A stretch of 64,000 bases of DNA, from positions 1,860,001 to 1,924,000 of the forward strand of contig NC_060966.1 of assembly GCF_910589235.1 (NCBI RefSeq), given 5' to 3'. Of this stretch, positions 15,455 through 28,396 are shown piece after piece. Position 1 is the stretch's first letter. Every line of letters begins with the position of its first letter. Source of the stretch: Vespa crabro. Its lineage: Eukaryota; Arthropoda; Insecta; Hymenoptera; Vespidae. The notes beneath the pieces are model-generated. The model was given only the letters and a program-made list of their open reading frames with translations, was not told the origin of the DNA and ran no database searches. The position numbers were made by a program, and so were the translations under genes.

Positions 15455-18400
15455 TATTATCGTTATTATTATAAACGTTATTATCGTTATTACCTATGTT
15501 ATTATTATTACTATTATTACTATTATCATTAACATCATTATTATTGTTATTATCGACATTATTATTATTATTATTATCGCTATCATCGTAGTTATCATTA
15601 TTAGCATTATTATAATTATTAGCGTTATTATTGTTATTATTGTTATCGTTTTAAACGTTAATTCTATAATTATTGTTGTTATTATTATCACTATTACCGT
15701 TATTATTGTTATTATTATTATCGATATTTTCGTTAATATTGATATTATTGTTATCGTTATTTCATTATTATCAATACTACTTTTATATCGCTTTATTGTT
15801 ATTATTATTATCGTTATTATAGTTTTTATCGTTATTATCATTATTACTTTTATATTAATATCGTTATTATTGTTTTTATCGTTTTTATCATTATTACTGT
15901 TATATTATTATCATTATATTATTATCCTTATTACGCTATTATCGGTATTATCGATATTATCGTATTTTTCATTATAATTATTATCATTATTTCCGTTATT
16001 ACTGTTATTATTATTATCACTATTATCGATGTTGTTGTTATTATCATTATTGTTATTACCGTTAAACCGTTATTATTGTTATTGTTTATATTATTACTAT
16101 TACTACTATCGTTATTATAGTTAATAACGGTATTATTGTTATTATCGATATTCTTATTATTACGATTATCGTAATTATCGTTCTTATTGTTAGTATTAAT
16201 ATTATTATCCTTATTATTATAATTATAGTATCTATATTATTGTTATAATCGCTATTACCGTTATTATCGTTATTATTATTATTATTTTTATCGTTATTAT
16301 TGTTATTATCGTTATTATTATTACTATTATTATTATTGTTTTTATCGTTATTATCTATAATATCGTTATTATTATTAATCTTGTTACCGTTATTATTGTT
16401 AATATGGTTATTATTATTATTATTATTATCTTTATTATCGCTATTATTATTATCATTATTATAGTCATTTACAATATAATTGTTATAATTATTATCGGTA
16501 TAAACGTTATAATCGTTATTACCCTTAAAATTGTTATTATCTTTATTATCGTCATTTTCGTTTATATAGTTATTATTCTTTTTATTATTATCAATATTAT
16601 TGTTATTATAATCGTTATTATCGTTATAACAGTTATTATAAATATTATTGTTATTATTATTATTTTAATTATCGATATATTCTTTATTATCTTTATTATC
16701 ATTATTATCGATATTATCATTAATATGTTTATGATTATTATCATTATTATATATATTATTATTATCGTTTTTATATTCGTTATCGTTATTATTGTAATTA
16801 TTATTATCGCTAATATCGTAATTATTGTAATTTCTCTTATTATTATTATCGCTATAATCATTGATATTGTTATTGTCGATATTATTATTATTATTACTAT
16901 TGTTATTATCGTTAATATTGTCATTATTATTATCGATAATATCGCTATTATCCTTATTATTACTATCTTTAACATTGTTATTATCGTGATTATCGTAATT
17001 ATTTTGATTATTTTTATCGTCATTATCTTTATTATTGTTACTATCGATATTAATATTATTATGATTAACGTCTATAACGTTATAACCTCTATAATCTTTC
17101 TTATTATTATTATTATCGTTATTATCGTAATTATCGTTGTCATAGTTATTATTTTTAAGATTATTATCGATATTATCATTATTATCATTATTATTATTAT
17201 AATTATTAATATTATAAATATAGTTATTATCGTTGTTAATGTTATTATTATTATCATTATTATTATCGTTAATACTGATATTATTTTTATCGATATTATT
17301 GTTATTAATATTATTATTTTTATCATTATTATAGTTATTATTGTTATTATTATTATCGATATTATCGTTAATATTGATATTATTGTAATCGTTAATATCG
17401 TTATTATTGTTATTAACATTACTTTTCTGATTATTATATATTGTTATTATCGTTACTAATATTATTATTATTATTGTTATTATCGATAATATCGTCATGA
17501 ACGATTTTATCGTCATTATCTTTTTTAGTTTTATTATCATTATCGTTATTATTGTTATTTTTATTATTATTATTATCGTTAATATCGTTTTTATTGTAAA
17601 CATTATTATCGATATTTTCGCTATTATCAATATTATTATTATTATTATTATCGATATTATCCTTATTATCGTTATTATTATTATTATTATTATTAATATT
17701 ATTATTATAATTATTGTTATTATCGTTATTAATGTTACTAGTTTTATTATTATTACCGTAATTATTGTTATTATTATTATTATTATCTTCATTATCGTGA
17801 TTATTGTTATTACTATTATCGTTATTATCGATATTTTCTTTTTTTATTTCGTTTATTATCGGTATGATGGTTTTTATTTCCGTTATTATCATTATTATCA
17901 TGGTTATTGTAATTAATCTTATTATATCTATTTTTACTGTCCTTATTATCTTTATTAACGTTATTATCAATATTATCGTCATTATTGTTATTATTATTAT
18001 TATTATTATCGTAAGTATCGTTATAATAGTTAATATTATTATCTATATTATCGTTATTATTATTATTATTATTCTTATCTTTATTATCGATATTATAGTT
18101 GTTATTTCCCTTATTACCGATGTGATCGTTATTATTCCCCTTATAATCATTATTATCGTTATTATTCTTATTATCGTTATTATCGTAATTATTGTTAATA
18201 TTATTGCCTTTATTATTGTTACTATCGTTATTATTGTTATAATTATTGTCGTTATTATTGTTTCAAATATTATAATTATTATCCTTATTGCAGGTATTAA
18301 TGTAACTAATATTATTATTACTATCGTTATTATCATTTTTATTATTATCGTTATTATCATTATTATCCCTATTAATTTTATTATTTTTATAATAGTTATC

Positions 18401-19866
18401 GTTACTATTATTATTGTCATATATAATATTATTATTTAAGTATTATCATTATTATCGTTATTTTTGTTATTATAATTATTATCTTTATTATAGTAATTAT
18501 CGTTATTATCGAAATTATTGTTATTAATTCTATTACCATAAATATCGTTATTATTAATATATTTATTACGGATATAATCGTTATAATAGTTATTATTGTT
18601 ATTACTATAATTATTAAAATTATTGTTATTATCGTTAGTATCGTTATTATTGTTTTTTCTATTATTATTATTATTGTTATTATCATTTTTATTAATATCG
18701 ATATAATCATTATTATCGTTATCATTTTTGTCATTCTTATTATTATTCTTATTAGTATCATTATTATCGTTATTCTTCTTCTTATTATTATTATTACTGT
18801 CTTTCTTATCTTTAATATCGATATAATAATTATTATTATTATCGTTAATATTGTTATTATTATTATCGATATTATCGTTTCTATCGTTTTTATTATTATT
18901 GTTATTATCGTTGTTTTCGTAAATATTGTTTTTATCTTTATTATTTTTATTGATATTATCGTTAATATCGTTATTTTTATTATCGTTTTTAACGTAATAA
19001 ACGTTATTATTGTTACTATTATTATTATTATTATTATCGTCATTATCGTTATTATTATTAACTTTATTATCGTTACTATCGTTATTGTTGTTATTACTAT
19101 TATTATCATTATTATCGGTTTTATCGTTATTAATGTTATTATTATTACCGTAAAAATCGTTTTTATCATTATTATTGTTAGGACTGTTATTATTACTACT
19201 ATTATTACCGTTATTACCCTTATTATAGTTATTATACTTAATATTAGTATTAATATTGGTATTATTTTTCTATTATTATTATTGTTATCGTTATTATTTT
19301 TTATTATTATTATTATCATTCTTACCGTTAGTATTGTTATTATTATTATCTTGAATAACGATAACATCTATGTCATCTACATTATTCTTATTTATATTAT
19401 CGATATTATCGTTAATATCATTAATATTATTATCGCTATTATCGTTATTATCGTTATCATCGTTAATATCGTTATTATCGTATCAATATTATTAGTATTA
19501 TCGTTATTATCGTTTATATCATTAATAATGATATTATTATTACCGTTGTCACCGTTATTATTCTTACTTTCGTTATTATTATTGTTACTATTAATGTTAT
19601 TATCGTTGATATCGTTATTATCCTTATTATCTATATTATTGTTATTATAACTATTATTATAATCATTATTATCGTTATTATTTTTAATACCGTTATTATC
19701 GTTATTATTGTTATTATAACTATAATAATTATCGATAGAATCGTTAATATTGTGTATATTATAATATTAATAATCGTTTATATCGCTAGTATTATTATTA
19801 TAATTATCGTCATTATCCTTATAATTATTGTCGGTATTATCGTTATTATCGTTATTATTAATATTA
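15455..19866 (+). repeat. T-polarity satellite related to 33.7-35.4 kb
   Basis: Landmarks in 15,455-16,118 recur in order at 33,720-34,320; they include the TATCAATACTAC, ATTCTATAATTATTG and ATTACGCTATTATCGGTATT contexts. Landmarks in about 18,180-19,350 recur at about 34,380-35,443; they include GTTTCAAATATTATAATTAT and the long LINE-free stretch after it. The intervening 2 kb (about 16,118-18,150) is missing from the other copy. Divergence is clearly higher than in the 8-kb repeat. No gene is visible. Confidence 0.82.
19350..19400 (+). repeat. Conserved 50-bp satellite block (instance 3)
   Basis: CTTGAATAACGATAACATC followed by TATGTCATCTACATTATTC. It lies about 520 bases before the K1 polarity switch, in the homologous context of the block at 35,443. 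Confidence 0.78.
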
Positions 19867-19940
19867 TTTATCTTTATTATTTATTTATCTTTATTATATC
19901 TTTATTATAATAACAATATTAACCAAAATAACTATATTAA
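19867..19940. other. K1: T-to-A polarity switch
   Basis: Across about 70 bases the + strand changes from TTATTATCG-type to AATAACGATAAT-type satellite. The bridge reads TATCTTTATTATTTATTT, then ATCTTTATTATATC, TTATTATAATAACAATATT and AACCAAAATAACTA. The same bridge, with a few substitutions, is at 48,778-48,858. It is a symmetry centre for the two arms, although its own sequence is not a perfect palindrome. A recombination breakpoint is more likely than a regulatory site. Confidence 0.85.
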
Positions 19941-21172
19941 CGATAATAATAATAACGATAATAACAATAGTATCGATAATAAGAGTTTCAGTATTAACAT
20001 TAATAACGACAAAAATAATAATAATAACAATTATTACGATAAAAACGAAAATAACGATTATAATAATAACGGTAACAACGAATATTACGGTAATGACGAT
20101 AATAATAGTACTAATAATAACAATATTAATAATAATAAAGTCAATGACGATAATAATTTTAGTAATAATAACAATAATATCTACAATTACGATAATAACG
20201 ATATTAACGATAAAATAATATCGATAATAACGATATTATCAATAATAATAATAACAATATTAAAGACAAAATCGAAAATAATAATAATAATAATTACAAT
20301 AATAACGATGAAAACGATAAAAACGATTATAAAAATAACGACAAGAACGATAATAATAATAATAATAATAATAAAGATATCAACGATATTAACGATAATA
20401 ACGATAATAATGATAATAACGACAATAACGATGATAATAATAACATTAATAACGAGAACGACGAGAAGAACGATAATAATAATATTAATAATATCCAAAA
20501 TAAGGATAATAACAATAACATCGATAATAATAATAACAATAATACGAAAATAATTATATCAAGAATAACAATAAAAATAATACTAAAAATAGCAATGTTA
20601 TTAAAAATAATATCTATAATAATAATGACAATAATAATGCTAATAACGATTATATTGATAATAACTATAATAATAAAAATAATGACAAAATTATAACGAT
20701 AAAAACGATAATAACGCTAATAATATTATTAATAATATCTACTATAACAATAATAACGAAAGTAAGGTTATTAGCGAAAATAATAATATCGATAATAAAG
20801 ATAATATCGATAATAATAATAAAAATATAACAATAATAACGATAATAACGATAGTAACGATAGAAACTATAATAATAATAATAAATATAAAGATAATAAC
20901 GATATTGACGTTAAGAAGGATAATTATAAATAACAATAATAACGATAATAACGATAATAATGGTAATAATAATAATAATAAAATCGATAATAATAATAAC
21001 AATTATCACGATAATAACTATAATAACGACACTATAGATATAGTAATAATAACAATAAAATTATAATAATGGTTATTAAGGTAATTATTATAAAGAAGTA
21101 ACAATAATATCGGTAATAACGATAATAATAATAACAATAATATCGATAATGACTACGATAGTAATAATAGTC

Positions 21173-21242
<70 letters not shown>

Positions 21243-22506
21243 TAATAACGATAATAACTAAAATAATAACGATAATTTACATTAATAATAAAAACGATGA
21301 TAACGATTATAATATTGTCTATAAAAACGACAATAATAACAACGATAATATATATAATAACGATTATAACGATAATTATAAAAATAAAATTAAAGGTAAA
21401 AAATAATAACGATAATAATTATAATAATACTAATAACAACAATAAAGTTAATAACTATAATAATAATAATAAAATTATCAATAATAACGATTATAACGAT
21501 ATTAGCGTTAATAATAATAACAATAGAAACGATAATAACGATAATAATCGTAATAATAGCATCAATAATAATAATAAAAAAAAATAACAATAATAACGTT
21601 AATAATAATTACAATTATAACGATAATAACGATAATAATAATAATCATAATAATGATAATTATAATAAAAATAATAACGATAATAACGATATTAACTAAA
21701 ACATTAATAAAAATAATAACGAAAATAACGTTAATAAAGTTAGTAATAATAACAACAATAGCGATAATAACGATAATAATAACTATAATAATAATAATAG
21801 TAAAAATATTAACAATATTGAAAGTAAAAACGATAATAACGATAACAATGATAATAACAAAAATAATAACAATAATATAAATAATACTAATAAGGATAAT
21901 AACGATAATAATGGAAATAACGATAAAATATTAATAATAACATTTATAACGAAAATAACGATAATAATAATAATAACAATAATAATAATAATAATAACGA
22001 TAATATCAATAATAACGACAATAATAATAATAATATTGATAATAAATATAATAACGATAATAACGATAATAATAAAAATAATAACGATAAAAACGATAAT
22101 AACCATAATCATGATAAGAATAATAGCGATGATAACGATAATCATGATAACAATAATAACGAAAATAACGATTGTTATAATAATAATAATATCGATAATA
22201 ACAATAATAGCGATATTAACTATAATAGCGATAGTAGTAAAAGTAATATTCATAATAGTAACAATATTACCGTTTTTAACGCAGATATAGGTAATAATGA
22301 CAATATAATGATGATAGTGATAATAAAAATAAAGTTAATAACGAAATTAATGATAATAATAAGAACGATAATAACTATAATAACGATAATTTACTATAAT
22401 ATAATAATAATAATAATAATAATATCGATAATAACAATAATAACGATAATAACGATAATAACGATAACAAAGACAAAAACGAATTTAACGGTAAATGCTA
22501 TAATAA
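19941..22506 (-). repeat. A-polarity satellite arm between K1 and retroelement copy A
   Basis: Complementary polarity of the same satellite (AATAACGATAATAAT). It carries a pure (AAT)n tract at 21,173-21,239 and the landmark TATTGTCTATAAAAACGAC near 21,312. Both recur in order between K2 and copy B (50,871 and about 51,500), so the two A arms are homologous. The last 35 bases before the retroelement, around ACGAATTTAACGGTAAA, may be eroded RT sequence. No gene is seen. Confidence 0.88.
21173..21239 (+). repeat. Pure (AAT)n microsatellite
   Basis: About 22 uninterrupted AAT units, after GACTACGATAGTAATAATAG. The homologous tract at 50,871-50,932 follows GAATACGATAGTAACAATAG. It is among the longest perfect triplet runs in the window. 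Confidence 0.9.
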
Positions 22507-24150
22507 GCCCGTGTTCTTCTATCCAGGAGATGACTCTTCGCATGACCTGGTTGAGTAGCAGCTGTGGCCCCTCCGTGTCTCTTGTAGTTATGACTCCTGC
22601 AGTGTCGTCTGCGTACCCAACCAAGAAAGCACCATCAGGTACTGCCATACGAAGGATACATTCGTAAAATATATTCCAGATATCTGGTCCTAGTATGGAT
22701 CCCTGAGCTGCCCCCGATATCAATTCCAAGTTTCTTGGACCATCGCCAGTATTGTATTCTAGGAAGCGCTCGTTCAGGTAATCCCCGAGTATTCGGAGTA
22801 TGTACCCCGGAACTCTGAAATTACGTTCGAGCGTTTCCATTGCCAAGTACCACCTGACATTGTTGAAGGCATTTCTCACGTCTAAGGTGGACAGCAGACA
22901 CAAAGGGCGGGAATGGTGATTCCCGCGCTGGGTCATTTTAGCGGCCGTGACAACATCCTGAACTGCGTGGATGTTGGAGAGGCCGGATCGAAATCAATAC
23001 TGACGGGCAGCAAGATCATCAGCTACCCTAACGGCTACGTGCAGCCGTGGCCTAAGCAGCTACTCCAGGAGCATGCCAGCCGTATCGAGCATACAGATAG
23101 GACTGTATAACGAAGCTGCATCTGCTGGACCCTTGACCTTGCTAATGAGTACAAGCCTCGCTTTCTTCCACGGGGCGGTGAATATGCCCTCCCTGCTGCC
23201 AGGGAAGCAGTATCGAGATCGCGTCTCTTCGCTCATTGTGCTAAACAGCGAAGACTTATGCACTTCTTACGAAGATCTGCGATCTCGTTCGTCCACCAGT
23301 ATGCAGGACGCCTCTGCCGTTTCGTGCCCTTCTTTGGCACCGCTATCGCGCAAGCCTTTTGGATGAGCTGCATAGTAGCTGCAGTAATCATCCTGGATTG
23401 TGCTGGTGTCGATAGACTCGCGGATGCATTTTGAAGTGATCTCCATCCTTCTTCAATGACCGAAGACAGCCTCTATCGGTCCATTCTTGGAATGTTCCAC
23501 CGGAGGTGTCGTTTTGCAATTGTCCCGAATATCATCCTATCGTGTACATCGAAGAGTATGTACTGATGATCGCTCCCGGTATAATCCTCTATTACACGAC
23601 AGCCTGCGACTCTTGCCACAAGTTGTTTGTTCACTAGAAAGACGTCCGTGATCATCTCTCTGTAGCCGTGCCTACGGATGCTTTGGGTCGAGGCTGTATT
23701 GAGTACTGATAGCTCTAGGCTCAACACCGACTCCATGATTCGCCTTCCTCTGGAGGCCGGTCTGGTCTCCCCCCATTCGAAAGCTTTGGCATTGAGGTCT
23801 GCAGCCACAATGAGATCGCCTTGCATTTCCCGCAGAGCGTCTTCCAGATCGACCAGTATAGACTGGGAGTCGTCTATCCGGTCGTTCGGGGTGTGATATA
23901 CGCTGACATAAGTCGTCGAGTTGTGTCCTACCCAAACGTATCCGCATCCGGATCCTGGCTCCGACACATGAATTTGACGGGAATCTGAGATCCAGAGGTC
24001 CGCGGTGCCCAATTCGTCTGCGTACCATCCAAAGCCCGCTCTGTCCTGGTATTGTTGGCTGATTAATAAGATATCAGCTCATTTCTCAGAGCAGAGCCGG
24101 GTTAGGAGTTGGTGCACCGTCCTGCTTCTATTGAGATTACCCTGAAGTAC
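22507..24150 (-). pseudogene. ORF2 (endonuclease + partial reverse transcriptase), copy A
   Basis: In intact relatives this product nicks the target and reverse-transcribes the element RNA in the nucleus. The frame opens inside the end of gag with an LQGNLNRS peptide at about 24,145, the usual first endonuclease motif, but has no ATG. AADLNAK, TDVF and GSDHQYI supply the metal-site Asp/Asn/His motifs. The position of the catalytic Glu reads SQQY instead of SEPY. Stops are TGA at 24,079-24,081, TAG at 23,473-23,475, one after LDTAGMLLE near 23,060, and TGA in RQY-stop-FRSG at about 22,994. A frame change near 23,260 marks an internal deletion: the linker WWTNEIADLRKKC runs straight into RT motifs FPGSREGIF and LYSPICMLD. 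LDVRNAFN, GAAQGSILGP and YADD (22,615-22,604) are intact. Confidence 0.88.
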
Positions 24151-25604
24151 ACTCGTCCTGTTTTCCTCTTTTTGGCTGTTGCATGGGCCTCTTTGAAAGT
24201 TTTGCAGGCCCTTGATCCTGCCAAGTGCTTCTTAGGTTCAACAACGCTATTGGAGCATAAGAAGCAAGTCGGTTCGCTGACTTTGCAGTCTTTGATCGTG
24301 TGCCCCGTGCCGCCGCAGAAATAGCAGAACTTACTGCGATCAGAGCCATTGCACGTGGCGCTATAGTGACCAAAGTTGAGACAGCGGTAGCATCTCCTCA
24401 CTTCTGCTCTTCGCCTGACCCTGCAGCAGACGATGCCGACCAGCACTCGGCCGACTTTTAAAAGATTCGCAGCTGCTTCCTCTTCTAGTCTGATGAGGTG
24501 CAGGCGTTGCTGTCTCGCGTTGGGGTTCGTCAATTTAACCACTAGTTTCCCCGCGTAGTCTGGCAGGGTCCTCTTTAGGGCCACCTCGACTTCCACCACC
24601 AATGTGTAGCAATCGCAGTCCCGTATCTCCAGCGTACTTCTAGGGACCAATTCCATGATGCTGCTCGTTTCTCCAACTTCTTTCCTCAGGCATTATGCGA
24701 ATGAGGACCTAATATGCGCAGAGGTCTTCTTAAGTTCGCAGAGAACCCTTCCAATTCTGATCTGCCGGAATGATCTAACGTGTACCCCTGTTCCGCTGGT
24801 CTTGAAGTGCTGGTGGAAATCTCCGACTACGTCTGCATAAGATTTACCTTGCGCAGGTTTCAGGAGGATCGCGTCCGGCCTTGTTCTATTTCTCGGCCTT
24901 TCCTCCGAATTGCTCGGTTTCTTTTTCTCCTGCTGTGTGTGTTTCATCACTTTCGTCGCTGGTTTGTCCTAATTTCATTTCTTCTTAACGACCTACGTCC
25001 ACTTTGTGGCTTCGGTCGTCGTCGTCTTTTGCCTTGGTCTTTTGAGGCTTTCTTGAGGCAACTGCGGCGGATTTGTGGCTACTCTTTTAATTGCGCCAGC
25101 ATCAGTTAGAAAATTTACCCAAGGGCTCTGCGATACTCGGGCTAGGGTCCTCGCTCGCTTAATGACCATTCTTCGAGATTCATAAATGAACTCGCGGCTG
25201 TCTATGATGTCCTCCATTTCAGGGAGCCCTTGCTTAATAGTGTTGTTCACGTTGGGCTTTCTAGTAATAGCCGCCTTCATTTTTGCAAGGCGTACTTTCG
25301 CTTTAGCGAGATTCTCACTATCTCCATCTTGTGATGTCCCCATCGCAGGCTGCATAGGTGACATCAGGCCGGAGAACCGCGTGCTATCAACTGCCCTGCC
25401 AGCCAATTGCCACTCCTCCAAGTGGCTTTCCTCATATTTTAGCCTTCCTGTAGGCATAGACAAACCGCAAGGCAGGACGCCTAACTGTGGTGCTCTTCCT
25501 GCAGCAATATCCAGAGTTGGGTCCAGGTTGCCTACCCCAAGCTCCTGGCAGATGCTGGATGACCACGGTGGGTGGCCTGCCCTAAAACCACCTGACAACG
25601 CCGT
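24102..25604 (-). pseudogene. ORF1 gag-like RNA-binding protein, copy A
   Basis: Gag of R1-clade elements coats the element RNA. One continuous frame of 501 codons runs from 25,604 to the stop at 24,102. The start codon is ACG where copies B and C have ATG. In-frame stops lie at 24,993-24,995 (this copy only), 24,975-24,977, 24,969-24,971 and 24,693-24,695 (shared with B). The C-terminal part has LEIRDCDC and GRVLVGIVCCRVR, typical of this gag family. It then has two perfect CX2CX4HX4C knuckles (CYRC...H...C and CYFC...H...C) and a third, looser CFLC...H...C, at about 24,392-24,204. The gag end overlaps the ORF2 frame by about 50 bases. Confidence 0.88.
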
Positions 25605-25877
25605 GGCGTGTAAGTCCCTCCCACGTCAGCATTTAAGTTTTTATGTACTATCCATCAGAAGAAATATAATTATTGGGAGGCGAGCTGCCCAAAGGAAAGG
25701 CAGGGAACGGAAAGAAGATTGATAGTGAGAGAAAGATTAGAAAAAGATATAAAAGAAGAACGAAGGTAGGAGTAGCCGTACAAGAACATTCACTCGCCAT
25801 TCACAATCCATTTTAGTCGCCACCTACGACAAGCAGGGTGTACTATGGGAGTATTCTACCTTCCCCTACTCATAGGA
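25605..25877 (-). other. Retroelement 5' UTR, copy A
   Basis: On the minus strand it starts CCTATGAGTAGGGG and runs through AATACTCCCATAGTACACC, the block GGTGGCGACTAAAATGG, ATGTTCTTGTACGGCTACTC and CTTTCTCTCACTATC to the lost gag start. The same series of blocks precedes gag in copies B and C, so this is very probably the true 5' end. R1-clade elements usually carry an internal Pol II promoter here, but no core promoter motif can be assigned from the sequence alone. Confidence 0.75.
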
Positions 25878-27140
25878 TGTAATAATAATAGTAATAATAA
25901 TAATAATAATAATAACGATAATAACGAAAATTACAATAATAGTAATAATAAGGATAAAGATAACAACGATATTAACAATATTAACGATAATAAAAAATAA
26001 CAATAAAAACTATAATAACAATTATAATGATAAAAACGATAATAATATTTATTATAATAACAATAATAACAATAATAACTATAATAACGCTAATAGTAGT
26101 AATAATAACAATATTAACATTAATAACAATAATAACGATAATAGTAGTAGTACTAATAAGAATAATATCAATAATTGCGATAATAACGATATTACGAATA
26201 ATTAATATCGGTAATAACGAAAATATCGATAATAATAATAATAATAATAACGATAATAAAGACACTAATAATAATAATAATAAATATAATAACGATAATA
26301 ACGATAATAACGATAATATCAAAAATAATAACAACAATAATAACGATAATGAAGATAATAACAATAATAATAATTACAATAATTTTGATAACAAAGATAA
26401 AAAAGATAAAAATAATATTAATAATATCCAATATAAGGATAATAACGATAACAACGATAATAATAATAACTATAGTACGATAATAATGATAATAAGAATA
26501 ATACTAACAATAACGATAACTTTGACAATAAAGATAATAACGATAATAACCATAATAGTAACAACAATAATAAAATTAATAATGATTATAATGAGAATAA
26601 CGAAAATAATACTCAAAATAATAAGAATAATAACGATAATAAAGATAATACCGATAATGATAGTATTAATAATAACAATAATAGCAATAATAACTATAAT
26701 AAGGATTTTAACGATAATTATAATAACTATATCAACGATAGAATCGATAATAACAATAACAATATTACGATATTATCGATAATAATAATAACAATTTTAA
26801 CTATAATATCGTTAATAATAATAATAAATGTAATAACAATAATAGCGATAAGAAAGATAATAACTGCTATAATAATAACGATAATAAAGATAATAACGAC
26901 AGAAAATAATAACAATAAAAATCATAATAATAACGATTATAATGATAATAACGATAATAAGGATAATAAGGATATTAACAATAATAATAATTATAACGTT
27001 AATAACAATAATAACTTTAATATCGATAACAATTATAACAATATTAACTATAATATCGATAATAACAATAACAATAATAACAATAATGACGATAAAAACG
27101 ATAATAACGGTTATAATAGTCGTAATAATATCAATTATAC

Positions 27141-27252
27141 CAATAATAACGATAATAACGATAATAATAGTATTAATAATAACAATATTAAAAATTATAA
27201 CGATAATAACGGTAATAACGATAACAATATTAGTAATAATAACAATAATAAC
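27141..27252 (+). repeat. 110-bp satellite sub-unit, instance 1 of 3
   Basis: ATAATAGTATTAATAATAAC, AATATTAAAAATTATAACG, ATAACGGTAATAACG and AATATTAGTAATAATAAC follow in fixed order. The same series is found at 28,291-28,396 and 57,765-57,876. The TAGTATTAAT landmarks here are 1,143 bases apart, which is 127 units of 9 bp. Confidence 0.7.
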
Positions 27253-28290
27253 GATGATAACGATTATAATAATCAAGACAATATCGATAATAGTAAGAAT
27301 AATAATAATGATAAGAACGGTAATAACGATAATAATAATAATAATAATAAAACTGACAACAATATTAAAATAACATATAATAAAATTAATAATAATAATA
27401 ATAATAATATCGAAAATAACGATAATAACGATGACACCGATAATAATAATAAGAATAATAACGATAATATCGATAATAAAAATAATAATAACAGTAATAA
27501 CGATAGAAAGGATAATAAGGATTATAGTAATAAAGAAAATAACGATAATAACGATAATTACAAAAATAACAATAATAATAATTAAGATTATAACGTTAAT
27601 GGTGATAATAATAATAATGATAATGACGATAATAAAGATAATAATAATAATAATAGTAATAAAGATTATAACGATATTAACGATAATATCGATAATAACG
27701 TTAACAATAATTACCATAATAACGACAATAATAATAGTAATATTAACGATAATAACGATAACAATGATAATAATTGTAATAATAATAATAATGCAGATAA
27801 GAACGATATAACCCATAATAACAACATTAATGATAATAATAATATGAATAATAGCAATAACAAAGATAATTACGATAATAACGATATTATTTATAATGTT
27901 AATAACGATAATAACGATAATAACGATAATAACGATGATAAAAATAAGAATAAAAGAGATAATAACGATATTAACGATAATAATAATAATAATGATAATA
28001 ATAATATTAATAATTACGATATTAATGATAAAAACGGTAATTATATTAACGACAATAACGACAATTATAGTAAGAATAATAACGATAATATCGATAATAA
28101 CGACAAAAATAATAAAAACAATAATAATAATGATAATAACTATGATAATAGTAGTAATAATAACAATAATAACAATATTGACGATATTAACTTTACTAAT
28201 AATAATAGTAATAACAATAATTAAGGTAATAACGATAATAATAGTAACGATAATAATAATAATAGTAATAATAACAATAATAAAAATAAT

Positions 28291-28396
28291 AACCATAATA
28301 ACGATAATAATAGTATTAATAATAACAATATTAAAAATAATAACGATAATAACGGTAATAACGATAATAATATTAGTAATAATAACAATAATAAAT
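28291..28396 (+). repeat. 110-bp satellite sub-unit, instance 2 of 3
   Basis: Same ordered landmarks as 27,141-27,252, with AATATTAAAAATAATAACG. Immediately downstream are AACGAAAATAATGGTATTAA and a TATAGATAATATCGATAA context. That context is also found after the 57.8-kb copy, so this one is its closer relative. Confidence 0.7.

Larger units (their letters stand above)
22507..25877 (-). mobile_element. R1-clade-like non-LTR retrotransposon, copy A (3'-truncated, dead)
   Basis: On the minus strand this holds a 5' UTR (25,877-25,605), gag-like ORF1, and ORF2 with endonuclease and the first half of a reverse transcriptase, in the order expected for R1-clade LINEs. GC content and codon use contrast sharply with the satellite on both sides. 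The element stops in the RT just after a SWIEEHGL motif, so thumb, C-terminal domain and 3' UTR are missing. No target-site duplication can be recognised because both flanks are satellite. Copy B is its sibling, with the same truncation point and several identical disabling changes. Family assignment rests on motif order and recognisable peptides, not on a phylogeny. Confidence 0.92.

Noticed and set aside
24780..25722. Plus-strand frames over gag (24,780-25,109 and 25,186-25,722)
   Set aside because: They are antisense shadows of the gag pseudogene, whose minus-strand frame has recognisable CCHC knuckles and the same codon structure in copies A, B and C.
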